Counted from the stretch's first letter, positions 35,496 to 43,575 are shown. The stretch is DNA of 64,000 nucleotides from Candidatus Avimonas caecicola (GCA_904419875.1 CAJFTG010000009.1:1-64000), one strand, 5' to 3'. Numbers and translations: made by a program. Notes: generated by a model not told the origin, from the sequence alone.

Positions 35496-35708
35496 TCACA
35501 CCAGGATCTTGCTGGCCATCTCCCGGCTGATTGCCACGCGGGACTCCTTGACGTTCACAATCAGGTTTCCGCCGATGGCGGCGACCACCGTGACATCTCC
35601 CCCGGCCACAAAGCCGAGGTCCTTCAGGTGCGCCCGCACCTCCGGAGCTCCCCCGACCTTTCGGATGATACTCTTTTCCCCCACATTCGCAAACGTCAAC
35701 GGCATCAT
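35496..35708 (-). CDS. feoA: FeoA domain protein (first copy)
   Basis: A 70-residue FeoA-type protein starting MMPLTFANVGEKSIIRKVGG, with LKDLGFVAGGDVTVVAAIGGNLIVNVKESRVAISREMA. It is the first gene of the feo operon, behind the operator-overlapped promoter. Two different FeoA proteins in tandem are common in Clostridia. The ATG at 35708 gives the usual length; ATG 35705 is equally possible. The gap 35353-35495 has no gene. Confidence 0.92.
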   Translation of the reverse strand: MMPLTFANVGEKSIIRKVGGAPEVRAHLKDLGFVAGGDVTVVAAIGGNLIVNVKESRVAISREMASKILV

Positions 35709-35754
35709 CGCTTCACCCCGCCTGTTCAAACGCGGGCCGGCTTGCGGCCCGGAA

Positions 35755-35770
35755 GTTAGCATTTTCTAAC
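35755..35770. promoter_or_regulatory. DtxR-type operator downstream of the feo start site
   Basis: GTTAGCATTTTCTAAC fits the TTAG-N6-CTAA motif. It begins 25 bases from the second box, so both lie on nearly the same face of the helix. Confidence 0.7.
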
Positions 35771-35777
35771 CGACTAT

Positions 35778-35806
35778 ATGTTAGCACTAGCTAACCCATT
35801 TGTCAA
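35778..35806 (-). promoter_or_regulatory. feo promoter overlapped by a DtxR-type operator
   Basis: TTGACA (35801-35806) and TAACAT (35778-35783) are spaced by 17 bases. The perfect palindrome GTTAGCTAGTGCTAAC (35780-35795) covers the spacer and most of the -10 box, so the bound regulator would exclude RNA polymerase. Confidence 0.8.
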
Positions 35807-35844
35807 CGGGCAATGATCATATTTTTTCATTCCGGTATTTTTCT

Positions 35845-35872
35845 TTGAAAAGCAAACAGAATGTGGTATACT
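35845..35872 (+). promoter_or_regulatory. Promoter of the DtxR-type regulator
   Basis: TTGAAA (35845-35850) and TATACT (35867-35872) are spaced by 16 bases on the plus strand. No TTAG-N6-CTAA box overlaps it, so the regulator is probably not autorepressed by the same motif. Confidence 0.65.
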
Positions 35873-35946
35873 AAGTGTATCTCTATTTAGACTGAATCAC
35901 AACATCACCGCGGCCATCGGCCGCTGAGACGGAGGACTGAACCGCT

Positions 35947-36339
35947 ATGAAAATCCAGGAATCGGCGGAAAACTATCTGGAAACGATCCTTGTCCTGCAT
36001 AACAGCAAGGGGGCCGTGCGCTCCATCGACATCGTCAACGAGCTGGGCTACTCCAAGCCGAGCATCAGCATCGCGATGAAGCACCTGCGGGAAAACGGCT
36101 ATATCGAAATGAGCCCGGACGGCTTCATTTCCCTTCTCCCGCCCGGGCAGGAAATCGCGGAACGGATTTACGAGCGGCACACCCTGCTGTCGGATTGGCT
36201 GACGGCGCTCGGGGTGACGCCCTCCGTGGCCACCGAGGACGCCTGCCGGATCGAACATGTCATCAGCGCGGAGAGCTTCGAGGCGATCAAGCGCCACGCC
36301 CGCCAGAAAGCGGGGGTGCTGGAGAAAACCGCGAAGTAG
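35947..36339 (+). CDS. DtxR/MntR-family metal-dependent regulator
   Basis: This 130-residue protein carries the winged helix IQESAENYLETILVLHNSKGAVRSIDIVNELGYSKPSISIAMKHLRENGYI. A metal-binding dimerisation domain follows with ERHTLLSDWLTALGV and CRIEHVISAESFEAIKRH, the conserved E-x2-H of this family. It has no C-terminal SH3-like domain, as in MntR. GGAGG lies upstream of the ATG. It is divergent from feoA and probably represses feo and the DUF2325 unit when Fe(II) or Mn(II) is plentiful. Confidence 0.92.
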   Translation: MKIQESAENYLETILVLHNSKGAVRSIDIVNELGYSKPSISIAMKHLRENGYIEMSPDGFISLLPPGQEIAERIYERHTLLSDWLTALGVTPSVATEDACRIEHVISAESFEAIKRHARQKAGVLEKTAK

Positions 36340-36418
36340 CCGGACGGACGGGCCTCCCCGGCGCACGTCCTTTCCCGGCTTGGGAAGTCATAAAAAAGAC
36401 CTCCTCGATATTTTTTAG

Positions 36419-36437
36419 TTAGGTTGGCAGACCTTAA
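36419..36437. promoter_or_regulatory. Orphan IdeR/DtxR-like box
   Basis: TTAGGTTGGCAGACCTTAA matches 14 of 19 positions of the classical DtxR/IdeR consensus as I remember it. It lies between two convergent genes. On the minus strand it is followed by a GAGGAGG ribosome site and an ATG at 36391, but only a 34-codon low-complexity frame follows. It is probably a remnant of a lost metal-regulated gene. Confidence 0.45.
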
Positions 36438-36490
36438 CTTTAATCGTTCGGGGAGTCCCTTTTTTGTCCATAGCTCAAGCTTTTTTATCT

Positions 36491-36509
36491 CCACTGGCTC
36501 AGCCAGTGG
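36491..36509. repeat. Short perfect palindrome
   Basis: Nine-bp arms CCACTGGCT and AGCCAGTGG surround one base. It lies between the orphan box and the terminator. Its role is unknown. Confidence 0.5.
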
Positions 36510-36526
36510 TTGACCTTTACAAGCCA

Positions 36527-36564
36527 AAAGAGCAGCGGGACCCGCGGGTCCCGCTGCTCTTTTT
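36527..36564. terminator. Bidirectional terminator between dtxR and the SurA-like gene
   Basis: A near-perfect 38-base inverted repeat (stem of about 17 bp, GC-rich core) starts with AAAA and ends with TTTT, so it works for both converging transcripts. It begins 11 bases past the stop of the minus-strand gene. Confidence 0.88.
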
Positions 36565-36574
36565 CCCTGCCGCC

Positions 36575-37843
36575 TCAGTTGCCGGCGTCCTTCTCCATCT
36601 GCCGCGGCGTGCATTTGCGCACAACGCCTTCGTCAAACTGCACGTCGAGAGTCTTGGCGTATTCCGTGATCTCGTCGTCAAACTCCTCGTACTTCGCGCC
36701 GTAGATGATGTTTTCCCGGCTCTGCTCGAAATAGGTTTCGCCGTCCTCGTTGGGCTTGTTGGCCTCTTCCGGGTCCAGGCGGAGGATCAGCGCCATGGTG
36801 TTGGTGGATTCGTTCTTTTTGTACTCCACGATCTGGGCCTCGCCTTCCGGCACGGACTTGATCGCGTCGGTGAACGCCTCGTCGTCATAGGCGCTGGCAT
36901 CGATGTTGTGAAGATTCGGGTCGGTTTCTTCCTCTTCCTCGTCTTCCCCCTCTTCCTCCCCGCCGTCGCCGCTCTCCTCTCCGGAGCCGGTGGTGGTCGT
37001 GGTGCCGTCCGGCTCGGTGCCGGTCGTGGTTGTGGTGGCCGCCGCAGTGGTGGTCGCCGCGTTGTCGCCGCCGGTGGTGGTCGTGGTGCCGGTCGAGTCG
37101 GAATCCTCGTCGTCGTCCTCGTCTTCGTCCTTATTGTACTGCTCGATCACGCTGTCGAAGTCGCCGCTCTCCTCGTACATGTCCAGATAACCCTGCAGCC
37201 GCTCCCGGACCTCTTCCACCTCTTCGTCGTCCATATCCCCGCCCGAACTGTCGGTCAGGCTGATCTCAATGATTTTGTAGCTGAGGTAATTTTCATCAAA
37301 ATACGCGCGGATGTCTTCCTCGCTCATGGCGCGCTCGCCGCCGTTGTCGTACAGCCCGTAGAACAGGGTGCGCTCGTTGAGGGCGTAGGCGCGCAGCATT
37401 TTGCCGTAGCTTTCCTTGTTAAAGCCGAGCTTGATGATGTCGTCCCCGCTCACCTGCGCGAGCTGGCTTTCCACATCCGCCAGCTCGTCCGGGTCAGGTT
37501 CCAGCCCGTATTCCGCGATCTTGTTTTCCAGCGCCTTCTGGCGGACGATGGTGTCCTTGGTCAGCTGGATAATATAATCCTCCGCGGGAAGCTCCTGCTC
37601 GTCGTCCCCCTCGCCGTAGGGGATGGTCTGCTCCCAGGGGTCCATCCCGTAATACGCGTACATGTATAAATAGTTGCTGTAGGTTTCGGTGTAAATCTGA
37701 TACAGATAAGCGAGGTATACGCCCGTGCTGTACTCCTTGCCGTCCACGGTGGCGGCGACCGCCGGGGTGGAGCAGCCGCTCAGCAGCACGGCCGAAGCCA
37801 GCGCGGCACAAGCCGTTTGTTTGATTCGTCTGGACAGGTGCAT
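36575..37843 (-). CDS. SurA/PrsA-like foldase lipoprotein with acidic/threonine insert
   Basis: A lipoprotein of 422 residues (lipobox LLSGC) resembling extracellular peptidyl-prolyl isomerases. An N-terminal SurA-like helical region (VDGKEYSTGVYLAYLYQIY, IVRQKALENKIAEYGLEPDPDEL) is followed by an interrupted parvulin-like part. Between about 210 and 315 lies a low-complexity insert of Asp/Glu runs and TTTTT/TTTAAATTTTTG stretches. It sits between two halves of the likely PPIase domain (SYKIIEISLTD before, EGEAQIVEYKK after). It is monocistronic with its own terminator. It probably helps exported proteins to fold; the insert may be an exposed, possibly glycosylated linker. Confidence 0.8.
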   Translation of the reverse strand: MHLSRRIKQTACAALASAVLLSGCSTPAVAATVDGKEYSTGVYLAYLYQIYTETYSNYLYMYAYYGMDPWEQTIPYGEGDDEQELPAEDYIIQLTKDTIVRQKALENKIAEYGLEPDPDELADVESQLAQVSGDDIIKLGFNKESYGKMLRAYALNERTLFYGLYDNGGERAMSEEDIRAYFDENYLSYKIIEISLTDSSGGDMDDEEVEEVRERLQGYLDMYEESGDFDSVIEQYNKDEDEDDDEDSDSTGTTTTTGGDNAATTTAAATTTTTGTEPDGTTTTTGSGEESGDGGEEEGEDEEEEETDPNLHNIDASAYDDEAFTDAIKSVPEGEAQIVEYKKNESTNTMALILRLDPEEANKPNEDGETYFEQSRENIIYGAKYEEFDDEITEYAKTLDVQFDEGVVRKCTPRQMEKDAGN

Positions 37844-37894
37844 ACTATGACTTCCTCTCTGTGGTATTTCCTGAAGGACGCTTTGCCGTTCCTT

Positions 37895-37934
37895 TGCCTT
37901 CGTGTGCCTTCATGTGCCTTCATGTGCCTTCGTA
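37895..37934 (-). repeat. Four tandem copies of a 10-bp unit
   Basis: The unit is TGCCTTCATG with G/A variation at one position, 50 bases upstream of the SurA-like gene. In the mRNA it reads CATGAAGGCA. The repeat may make this leader length-variable between strains. Confidence 0.8.
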
Positions 37935-38100
37935 TTCCTCCGCGCCCTTCCGGCGCAGAATCGGGGATAGCCCCGGGCACAGCCGGGAATGCCGAAAATC
38001 CGAAAATGCCGCGAATGCCGGGAATACAGTTTTTTATTATACAGGATTCCGCCGCCTTTGTCCACTGTTAAATTGCTTCTCCCCGGCCTTTCCCTGTTCT

Positions 38101-38160
38101 AACCTGCTCCTGCCTGCTCTTGCCTGCTCCTATCTGCTCTCGCCTGCTCTCGCCTGCTCT
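38101..38160 (-). repeat. Six tandem copies of a 10-bp unit
   Basis: The unit CCTGCTCTYG is repeated six times with small changes, followed by related CCCTTCTGTG-type units to about 38235. It lies in the gap 37844-38454, in which no gene is seen. The purine-rich complement corresponds to the direction of the flanking genes. Confidence 0.75.
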
Positions 38161-38399
38161 TCTTCCCGTCTTTCCGCCCTGCGCCCATCTCTGCCCACCC
38201 TTCTGCGCCCTTCTGTGCCTTTCTGTGCCTTCTCCCGCCCCCATCCTCGCCTCGTTTACACTATACGAAGGGGATAATACCCCATCCTTGCAACGATTTG
38301 TTGAAAATCCGGTGGAAACAGGGCAAAACTTCCCCCCGGCATCCCGGGGCAGGACGGCGCGGGCCGGGACCCGCGGCGCCGGCCGGGCCGGCCCACGCG

Positions 38400-38436
38400 G
38401 CGAAGGGCGCCGCCCGATGCAGGCGGCGCCCTTCGC
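38400..38436 (-). terminator. Hairpin after the LCP gene
   Basis: A perfect 15-bp stem (38400-38414 with 38422-38436) with a 7-base loop starts 19 bases past the stop. No T-run follows, so termination may be partial. Confidence 0.6.
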
Positions 38437-38454
38437 TGCACTCTCCGGCTGGTA

Positions 38455-39543
38455 TCAGCCGTAAATAAAATGATGCAGCCCCAGCACCGTCTCCGTCGGG
38501 TCCTTCAGGCCCAGGCAGGAGCCGATGCCCTTCACATACACCTTGTACCACTCGTCCCGGTCGGGCAGCATCATCTGGTCCACCTCATAGGACAGGTAGG
38601 TGGGGGCGCTGCCGACATACCCCAGGATTTCGTTTTCGCTCATGTTGGTGCTGACATAGGGAAGGACTTCATACAACACATTGTGCAGGGTGCCGATCCC
38701 CGCGCTTTTCGCCTTGGACATCAGCGCCTGCAGCACGGTGCGCTGGCGGGCGGTGCGGCCCCAGTCGTCCCCGATGGCGCGGATGCGGGAATAATACAGC
38801 GCCTGCTCCGCGTCCAGGTGGCAGAGCCCCTCGTCGTTGGTTTTGACCGGCACCTTCTGATTGTTTTTCCGGAACTGGTCGATCTCCGCGTCGGTCAGCA
38901 CAATATCCACCCCGTCCATCGCGCCCACGGCGATGGTGAACGCCTTGAAGTTCACGGCGATATACTGATCAATTTTAATCCGGAAGTTCTGCTCGATCGT
39001 CTGGGCAAGGAGCTCGAAGCCCCCGTAGCGGTAGGAGGAATTCAGCTTGCCGTAGCCGTGGCCCGGGATCGCCACATAGCTGTCCCGCAGCAGGGAGATC
39101 ATCTTGATGGTTTTGTGATAGCGGTCGATCGAGAGGATAATCATGGAATCGCTGCGGCCGGAGTAATTGTTCACGTCGTCCCGGGTCCCGACATCGGTTT
39201 CCACGCCCACCAGCAGGATGTTGGAGATCACCTTGGTGTTCCCCTGAATCTCGATGCTGTTCACCGAATCCACCGCGTCGTTGATGTGCACCGGATCGTC
39301 GACGATGACCCCGCTGAAATCCGGTTCCAGGGGATCGGGCGCAATGGAGTCAACGTAGCTGATGTTGCCGTCGTTCGGATTGATCCGCCCGATCCGGCCG
39401 AGCATCACCTTTATATAAATGCCGCCGGCAATCAGGAGCAGCGCCAGCACGCAGAGAATGGCGATCAGAAGGATAAGGACCGCCTTCTTCCCCTTTTTCA
39501 TTTTCTTTTTCCGCCTGATGTGGGAGCCGTTGTTCTGTGCCAA
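38455..39543 (-). CDS. LytR-CpsA-Psr family cell-wall glycopolymer ligase
   Basis: A 362-residue protein with a short basic cytoplasmic tail, one membrane helix (AVLILLIAILCVLALLLIAGG) and an extracytoplasmic LCP domain. The domain shows the conserved arginines in NYSGRSDSMIILSID and SLLRDSYVAIPG, plus GGFELLAQTIEQNF and AVGAMDGVDIVLTD. Family members attach anionic polymers to peptidoglycan. TTG at 39543 is taken as the start, with AGAGGATG upstream; no in-frame ATG gives the full tail. A second LCP gene lies directly upstream. Confidence 0.93.
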   Translation of the reverse strand: MAQNNGSHIRRKKKMKKGKKAVLILLIAILCVLALLLIAGGIYIKVMLGRIGRINPNDGNISYVDSIAPDPLEPDFSGVIVDDPVHINDAVDSVNSIEIQGNTKVISNILLVGVETDVGTRDDVNNYSGRSDSMIILSIDRYHKTIKMISLLRDSYVAIPGHGYGKLNSSYRYGGFELLAQTIEQNFRIKIDQYIAVNFKAFTIAVGAMDGVDIVLTDAEIDQFRKNNQKVPVKTNDEGLCHLDAEQALYYSRIRAIGDDWGRTARQRTVLQALMSKAKSAGIGTLHNVLYEVLPYVSTNMSENEILGYVGSAPTYLSYEVDQMMLPDRDEWYKVYVKGIGSCLGLKDPTETVLGLHHFIYG

Positions 39544-39907
39544 AGCGATTCATCCTCTCTTAATACTCAAATCCGCTTTTTAATCGGGACGCCCGGCTGC
39601 CGGGCGGGGGCCTGTCCCGCCCCATCCCGGCCGCGCGTGAGGGCCGGCCGCCGGTCCGCCTGCCCGAAAGGGCGTTGTGCCGGAACCGCCCCCGGGGCGG
39701 CCCCTTTATAATAAGACGAACGACAAGGCCGGAATGTTGACGCCTTTTTCTAAATATTTCCTTAATTTTCGCGTGGTTTCCACACGTTTTACGAGTTTAT
39801 TCGTGTTTTTCACGCACAGAACACAGAGAGGGAAAGGCATCCCGCCGGCCCGCCCCACGGCAGGCGGCGAGGAGCGCCTTTCCCCTCCTCCTTCCAGAGC
39901 CGGGGCG
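39544..39907. other. Gap between the two LCP genes
   Basis: The gap has an AT-rich stretch at 39710-39820 that may hold the promoter of the downstream LCP gene; I could not pick a well-spaced -35/-10 pair. CGTG-containing short inverted repeats occur near 39770-39820. No gene is visible. Confidence 0.5.
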
Positions 39908-41083
39908 CTATTCCAGGCTGTAAATGAACTTGTGCAGGTCGGTAATCGCCTTAACCGGGTCGTTGAACAGCATCACCCAGCCGATGCTCGAATCGATCTT
40001 CGAGGAATAGGTCCCGGACTGCGGGAGATAATACGTCTCCTCCATCGAATAGGAGAAATAGGTCACGGAGTTGATCGCAAACCCGGTCAGCTCGTTGGGG
40101 GTCATGTTGGTGCGCACCTCGGGCAGCACCTCGTTGAGCAGGGTGTTCAGCTGGCCGATGCTCATTCCCTTGGCCTCGCTAAACATCGCCTGAATCATTT
40201 TGCGCTGGCGGTTGTTCCGCCCGAAGTCGCTGTCCAGGTTGCGGATGCGGGAATACGCCAGGGATTGTGCGCCGTTGAGATGATACACGCCCGCCTCGGA
40301 GGTCGCGGACGGCCGGCTGGAGGTACGGGTGACCTCCGCAAGCTCCGCGTCGGTCAGGGCGATGTCCACCCCGCCCAGCGCGTCCACCGCCTTTTCAAAG
40401 GCGGAAAAATTGACGGCGATATACTTGTCAATTTTCAGGCGGAAATTCTGCTCAATGGTCTTCTGCATCAGGTCGAAGCCGCCGAAGGCGTACGCCCAGT
40501 TGAATTTGCCGTAATCGTCTTTTCCGTCGCCGTCCTTGTCCCGGCCGGGAATGGTGACCAGGATGTCCCGCATCAGGGAGGTGAGCTTGATGGTCTTCTT
40601 TTCCGTGTTGATGGTCAGGACGATCGCGGTGTCCGAACGGGCGGAATAGCTGCTCCCACGGCCGTCCACACCGATGAGGAGGTAATTCTTCACGTTTTTG
40701 GTGTCTTCGCGCACCGGAATCTTGGACACCTCGGTCGCGCTGTCGTCGATAAAGGTATAATCGCTGAGGACATCGGATTCATCGTAGCTTTCGTTCGGGT
40801 CGATATCGTCCGGCGCAATCGAATCCACGTATTCATCCGAGACTTCCCCGTCGTAGACCACCCGGTTGACCATCACGCTGATATAGGAGCCGAGCAGGAT
40901 AAACAGAATCCCCAGGATGCTCAGCAGGGCGATCAGGGCGATCATCACCCCTTTAACCCCCCTGCCGTGCGGCTTTCTGCCGCGGGAAGGCTTCGGCCTG
41001 ACCGGCTTCGCCGGCGCGCTTCCGTCCCCCTTCGAACGCGGAGCGGGACCCGGCTTTGCGTGCGCGGGGCGCTTTTTGCTCAT
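39908..41083 (-). CDS. LytR-CpsA-Psr family cell-wall glycopolymer ligase
   Basis: A paralogue of the neighbouring gene, 391 residues. A Pro/Lys/Arg-rich cytoplasmic tail of about 45 residues precedes the helix GVMIALIALLSILGILFILLGSYI. The LCP core carries YSARSDTAIVLTI, SLMRDILVTIPG, GGFDLMQKTIEQNFRLKIDKYIAVN and ALGGVDIALTDAEL. The ATG at 41083 is used, with AAAGGAATG upstream; the frame extends to 41194 without a ribosome site. Tandem LCP genes probably differ in acceptor polymer or growth stage. Confidence 0.93.
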   Translation of the reverse strand: MSKKRPAHAKPGPAPRSKGDGSAPAKPVRPKPSRGRKPHGRGVKGVMIALIALLSILGILFILLGSYISVMVNRVVYDGEVSDEYVDSIAPDDIDPNESYDESDVLSDYTFIDDSATEVSKIPVREDTKNVKNYLLIGVDGRGSSYSARSDTAIVLTINTEKKTIKLTSLMRDILVTIPGRDKDGDGKDDYGKFNWAYAFGGFDLMQKTIEQNFRLKIDKYIAVNFSAFEKAVDALGGVDIALTDAELAEVTRTSSRPSATSEAGVYHLNGAQSLAYSRIRNLDSDFGRNNRQRKMIQAMFSEAKGMSIGQLNTLLNEVLPEVRTNMTPNELTGFAINSVTYFSYSMEETYYLPQSGTYSSKIDSSIGWVMLFNDPVKAITDLHKFIYSLE

Positions 41084-41187
41084 AGAGATGTCATTCCTTT
41101 CCAAAGGGAGACGGGACGGAAAACAGCCCCGGCACCCGGCAGCCTCGCTGTGTTTCACCGCCGGCGCACCGCATCCGGGCGATAGGC

Positions 41188-41219
41188 GGGACAAGAGGGA
41201 CGACGGGACAGACGGGACG
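41188..41219 (+). repeat. GGGAC tandem repeat upstream of the LCP gene
   Basis: Four GGGAC elements about 9 bases apart. Here the purine-rich strand is the plus strand, opposite to the nearest gene, unlike most other repeats of the window. Confidence 0.5.
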
Positions 41220-41671
41220 GAAAGGGCAGAAAAGGCAGGAGGATGTCCGCTCCGTCATCCGGCGAATCCGTTTGGTGTTCTTACTCCATAGTGTGCCCCG
41301 GCGCGCCCTTTTATGAATCCCGCCAGGGCTTTTCTTTCGGCCGCCGTGCGGCCGCGGCCGGTTGCCGTATACGCCAATGCACGAAGTCATGATAGCACAG
41401 CCCTACCGAAATTGCAAGAAATCCGGCGCTATTTCCAACATTCGGCGGCGGGGGAACAAAACGGCCTTTTTCGGCGGAATCACCGCCGCCGCGGAACCGG
41501 TGGTTTGCCCAGGCTATGGAAGGGCCAAATACAGGCCCCCTCCCTCTGAAAAGGGCGCCGGTTCTTTGTGACCGCATCGCACGCCCCGCCGCCCGTCCAC
41601 GAGCCGCCGCGCTTCTGCCAGGCCGGTTCCAGTAGATGAGAACGCCGTCAGGCACATCCCTCTTGACCGGC

Positions 41672-41860
41672 TGTAACACGGCGGCCGGGTCATTCCTTCG
41701 GCGCTATTGTGGGCTCAAATTTAAGGAGGTCAACAAGTGCCGGCGCAAACGCGCACTCGCCTTAACTGCCGGAAAATTGGTTCGGTTGATCTTTCGGCTG
41801 CTGAAAGACAACCGCCTGTAAATCCCGCCGGAGGGCGGAGCCTGCCGCTTGCCGTGCCGA
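41672..41860 (+). pseudogene. Transposase C-terminal relic (IS110-like)
   Basis: The plus strand encodes SFLRRYCGLKFKEVNKC, then RRKRALALTAGKLVRLIFRLLKDNRL, then a stop codon in place of the expected tyrosine, and in frame IPPEGG. The pattern K-R-A-L-x-L-T-A-x-K-L-V-R-L-I-F-x-L-L recalls the C-terminus of IS110-type transposases. The family call is from memory. No upstream part or terminal repeats were found. Confidence 0.45.
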
Positions 41861-42420
41861 CGCCGCAGCCCTGTTTCAAAAAATCTCCGGGGCAGGGCTT
41901 GTATGGTATTGCCTTTTGCCTTCTACATGGCCGTTTTCGTGCGTATTCATTCAACAGTTTCTCCGATCGCCCTCTTGACTTAATGCCATTGGACTATTTT
42001 CGTGAGGGATGCCGCTGCCAAAGCCGCTTATCCCCGGCAGAACCGGGGGCTTATTCCTGCGAAAGCGCCAAAACCACAGGAACCCGCCAGCAGTTCTATC
42101 CTGGTAGGGGCGGTTTCTATGCAACAGCCCTTTTGGCCCCGTACCGTTCAATAACCGGGGACTCTTTCCCGCTAAAGCTGCAATAAATAACCGCGCTTCA
42201 AAGCCGGGGGCATTTCTTAGGCGGGTATAACCCGCTGCTGCCGGCAGCCATTGCAATGGCTTGATACGGTCCGCCATCTGCAAAAGCTTGTTACTTGCTG
42301 CCCTTGGAAGGGTTTTCGTACTCTCTGAAAGATCGTTGGTCCTGGAGCCGCGCCTTCAAGTTAATACTTGATGTACTCCGCAATCTTTGCGCCACCGACA
42401 TAGTCCGTGTTCCAAAGCAA
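41861..42420. other. Unresolved, probably decayed DNA
   Basis: Lower GC than the flanks, with no frame that looks like a protein. On the minus strand, DYVGGAKIAEYIKY followed by a stop ends at 42356 and may be the tail of a lost gene. Together with the transposase relic, this suggests an old insertion between the LCP and DegV genes. Confidence 0.4.
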
Positions 42421-42449
42421 GGCGGCCGGCCGTGAAACGGCCAGCCGCC
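42421..42449 (-). terminator. Hairpin after the DegV gene
   Basis: Thirteen-base arms with one mismatch and a 3-base loop, 70 bases past the stop. There is no clear T-run, so it is a weak terminator candidate. Confidence 0.45.
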
Positions 42450-42519
42450 CAGTAAAAATTCTTCCTTATCCCGGGTTTTCCCGTTCCGCCGCCCTTTCCG
42501 TCTTTCCGCCCCGCCGGAC

Positions 42520-43383
42520 CTATTTGGTCATGAACAGCACGCCCAGGGTGTTCGGCCCGCAGTGGGAGGAAATGGTGCAGCCGGCGCGGGTGACATAAAC
42601 CTCCCGGAAGGAGGCCAGCTTTTCCACCTCGCCTTTCACCAGGTCGATCCGTTCCTGCGAAATCCCCGAATGGGTGATGAAAACCCGGTCGTACCGAAGG
42701 TCCTCCCGCCCCGCCAGACGGTCCTTCACATACTGGGCGAGGGCCTTGTCCAGCGAACCGCGGTACTTCTTTCCCACATCCATGGTGCCGTCGGCATTGT
42801 TCACCTCGATGCAGGGCTTGAGCTGCAGAAGGTTTGCCCCCAGCATCTGCAGGGCGGAGCACCGCCCGCCCTTGTAGAGGAATTCCAGCGTATCAATGAC
42901 AAAGCTGGCGTTGACGTGGGAGGTCAGCGCCTGCACCTCCTGTGCGATCTGCGCCGCCGGCATCCCGGCGGCGATCCGCTCCGCCGCTTCAATGACCACC
43001 AGACCGGAACCGGTGGACAGGTTGCGGGAATCGATCACATACACCCCCGGCAGCTCCTCCGCCGCCAGACGACAGTTGTTGTAGGTGGCGGACAGCCCGT
43101 GTCCCAGCGTGATATGGATGACTTCGTACCCCTGGTCGGTCCATTGCCGGAAATACTCGATATACTCCGCGGTGTTGATGGCCGCCGTTTTCGGCAGGAT
43201 CTTGCGGGCGCGGTACACCTCGTAAATCTGGTCGGGGACCAGGTCAACCCCATCCCCGTATGTTTTGCCGTCCAGAATCACATGAAACGGATAATAATTC
43301 ACCTCGTAGCGGCTGCGGAGCTCGTCGCCCAGGTCGCAGGTGCTGTCGGCGCTCAGGATAATCTTCTTGCTTGCTTCGCTCAA
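42520..43383 (-). CDS. DegV family fatty-acid-binding protein
   Basis: A 287-residue protein with the DegV features IILSADSTCDLG, YYPFHVILDGKTYGDG, ILPKTAAINTAEY, LGHGLSATYNNC, VIDSRNLSTGSGLVV and FVIDTLEFLYKGGRCS. It binds a fatty acyl chain and in Firmicutes supplies fatty acids to a kinase (FakB role). The TTG at 43383 is the likely start, with GGGAGGG 9 bases upstream and a normal length; the frame is open to 43461. The promoter lies about 100 bases upstream. Confidence 0.9.
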   Translation of the reverse strand: MSEASKKIILSADSTCDLGDELRSRYEVNYYPFHVILDGKTYGDGVDLVPDQIYEVYRARKILPKTAAINTAEYIEYFRQWTDQGYEVIHITLGHGLSATYNNCRLAAEELPGVYVIDSRNLSTGSGLVVIEAAERIAAGMPAAQIAQEVQALTSHVNASFVIDTLEFLYKGGRCSALQMLGANLLQLKPCIEVNNADGTMDVGKKYRGSLDKALAQYVKDRLAGREDLRYDRVFITHSGISQERIDLVKGEVEKLASFREVYVTRAGCTISSHCGPNTLGVLFMTK

Positions 43384-43480
43384 CGGTGCATTCCCTCCCG
43401 AATACTTTGTAATCCCGGCCGGCGTTCCCCGGCCGCTTAATTGCTGGATTACTGGGCTCACTGCTTTGGCATGATAGTAA

Positions 43481-43509
43481 AGTATAACATAAAAGAAAAA
43501 AGATTACAA
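43481..43509 (-). promoter_or_regulatory. Promoter of the DegV gene
   Basis: TTGTAA (43504-43509) and TATACT (43481-43486) are spaced by exactly 17 bases on the minus strand, in an AT-rich region. The -35 box is part of the first of three direct repeats. Confidence 0.7.
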
Positions 43510-43531
43510 CAACATTACAAATTGATTACAA
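43503..43531. repeat. Three ATTACAA direct repeats at 11-bp spacing
   Basis: ATTACAA occurs at 43503, 43514 and 43525, that is, once per helical turn. The array overlaps the -35 box of the DegV promoter and lies upstream of the divergent deacetylase promoter. This looks like a binding array for a regulator. Confidence 0.6.
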
Positions 43532-43545
43532 AATCCGCCTTTTTA

Positions 43546-43575
43546 TTGCGGAATCCGCTGAGGAAATGCTACAAT
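43546..43575 (+). promoter_or_regulatory. Probable promoter of the polysaccharide deacetylase gene
   Basis: TTGCGG (43546-43551) and TACAAT (43570-43575) are spaced by 18 bases. The ATG follows about 105 bases later. Confidence 0.45.

Noticed and set aside
36287-36391. 34-codon gene with good ribosome site
   Set aside because: The peptide is low-complexity and antisense to the regulator gene. It is reported as a possible relic, not as a coding sequence.
38101-38235. CRISPR-like array
   Set aside because: The units are 10 bp long and contiguous without spacers, and no cas gene is near. It is a simple tandem repeat.
42356-42862. Open frame of 168 codons on the minus strand
   Set aside because: It overlaps the DegV gene in another frame. 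Only its last 14 codons, in a different frame, look protein-like.
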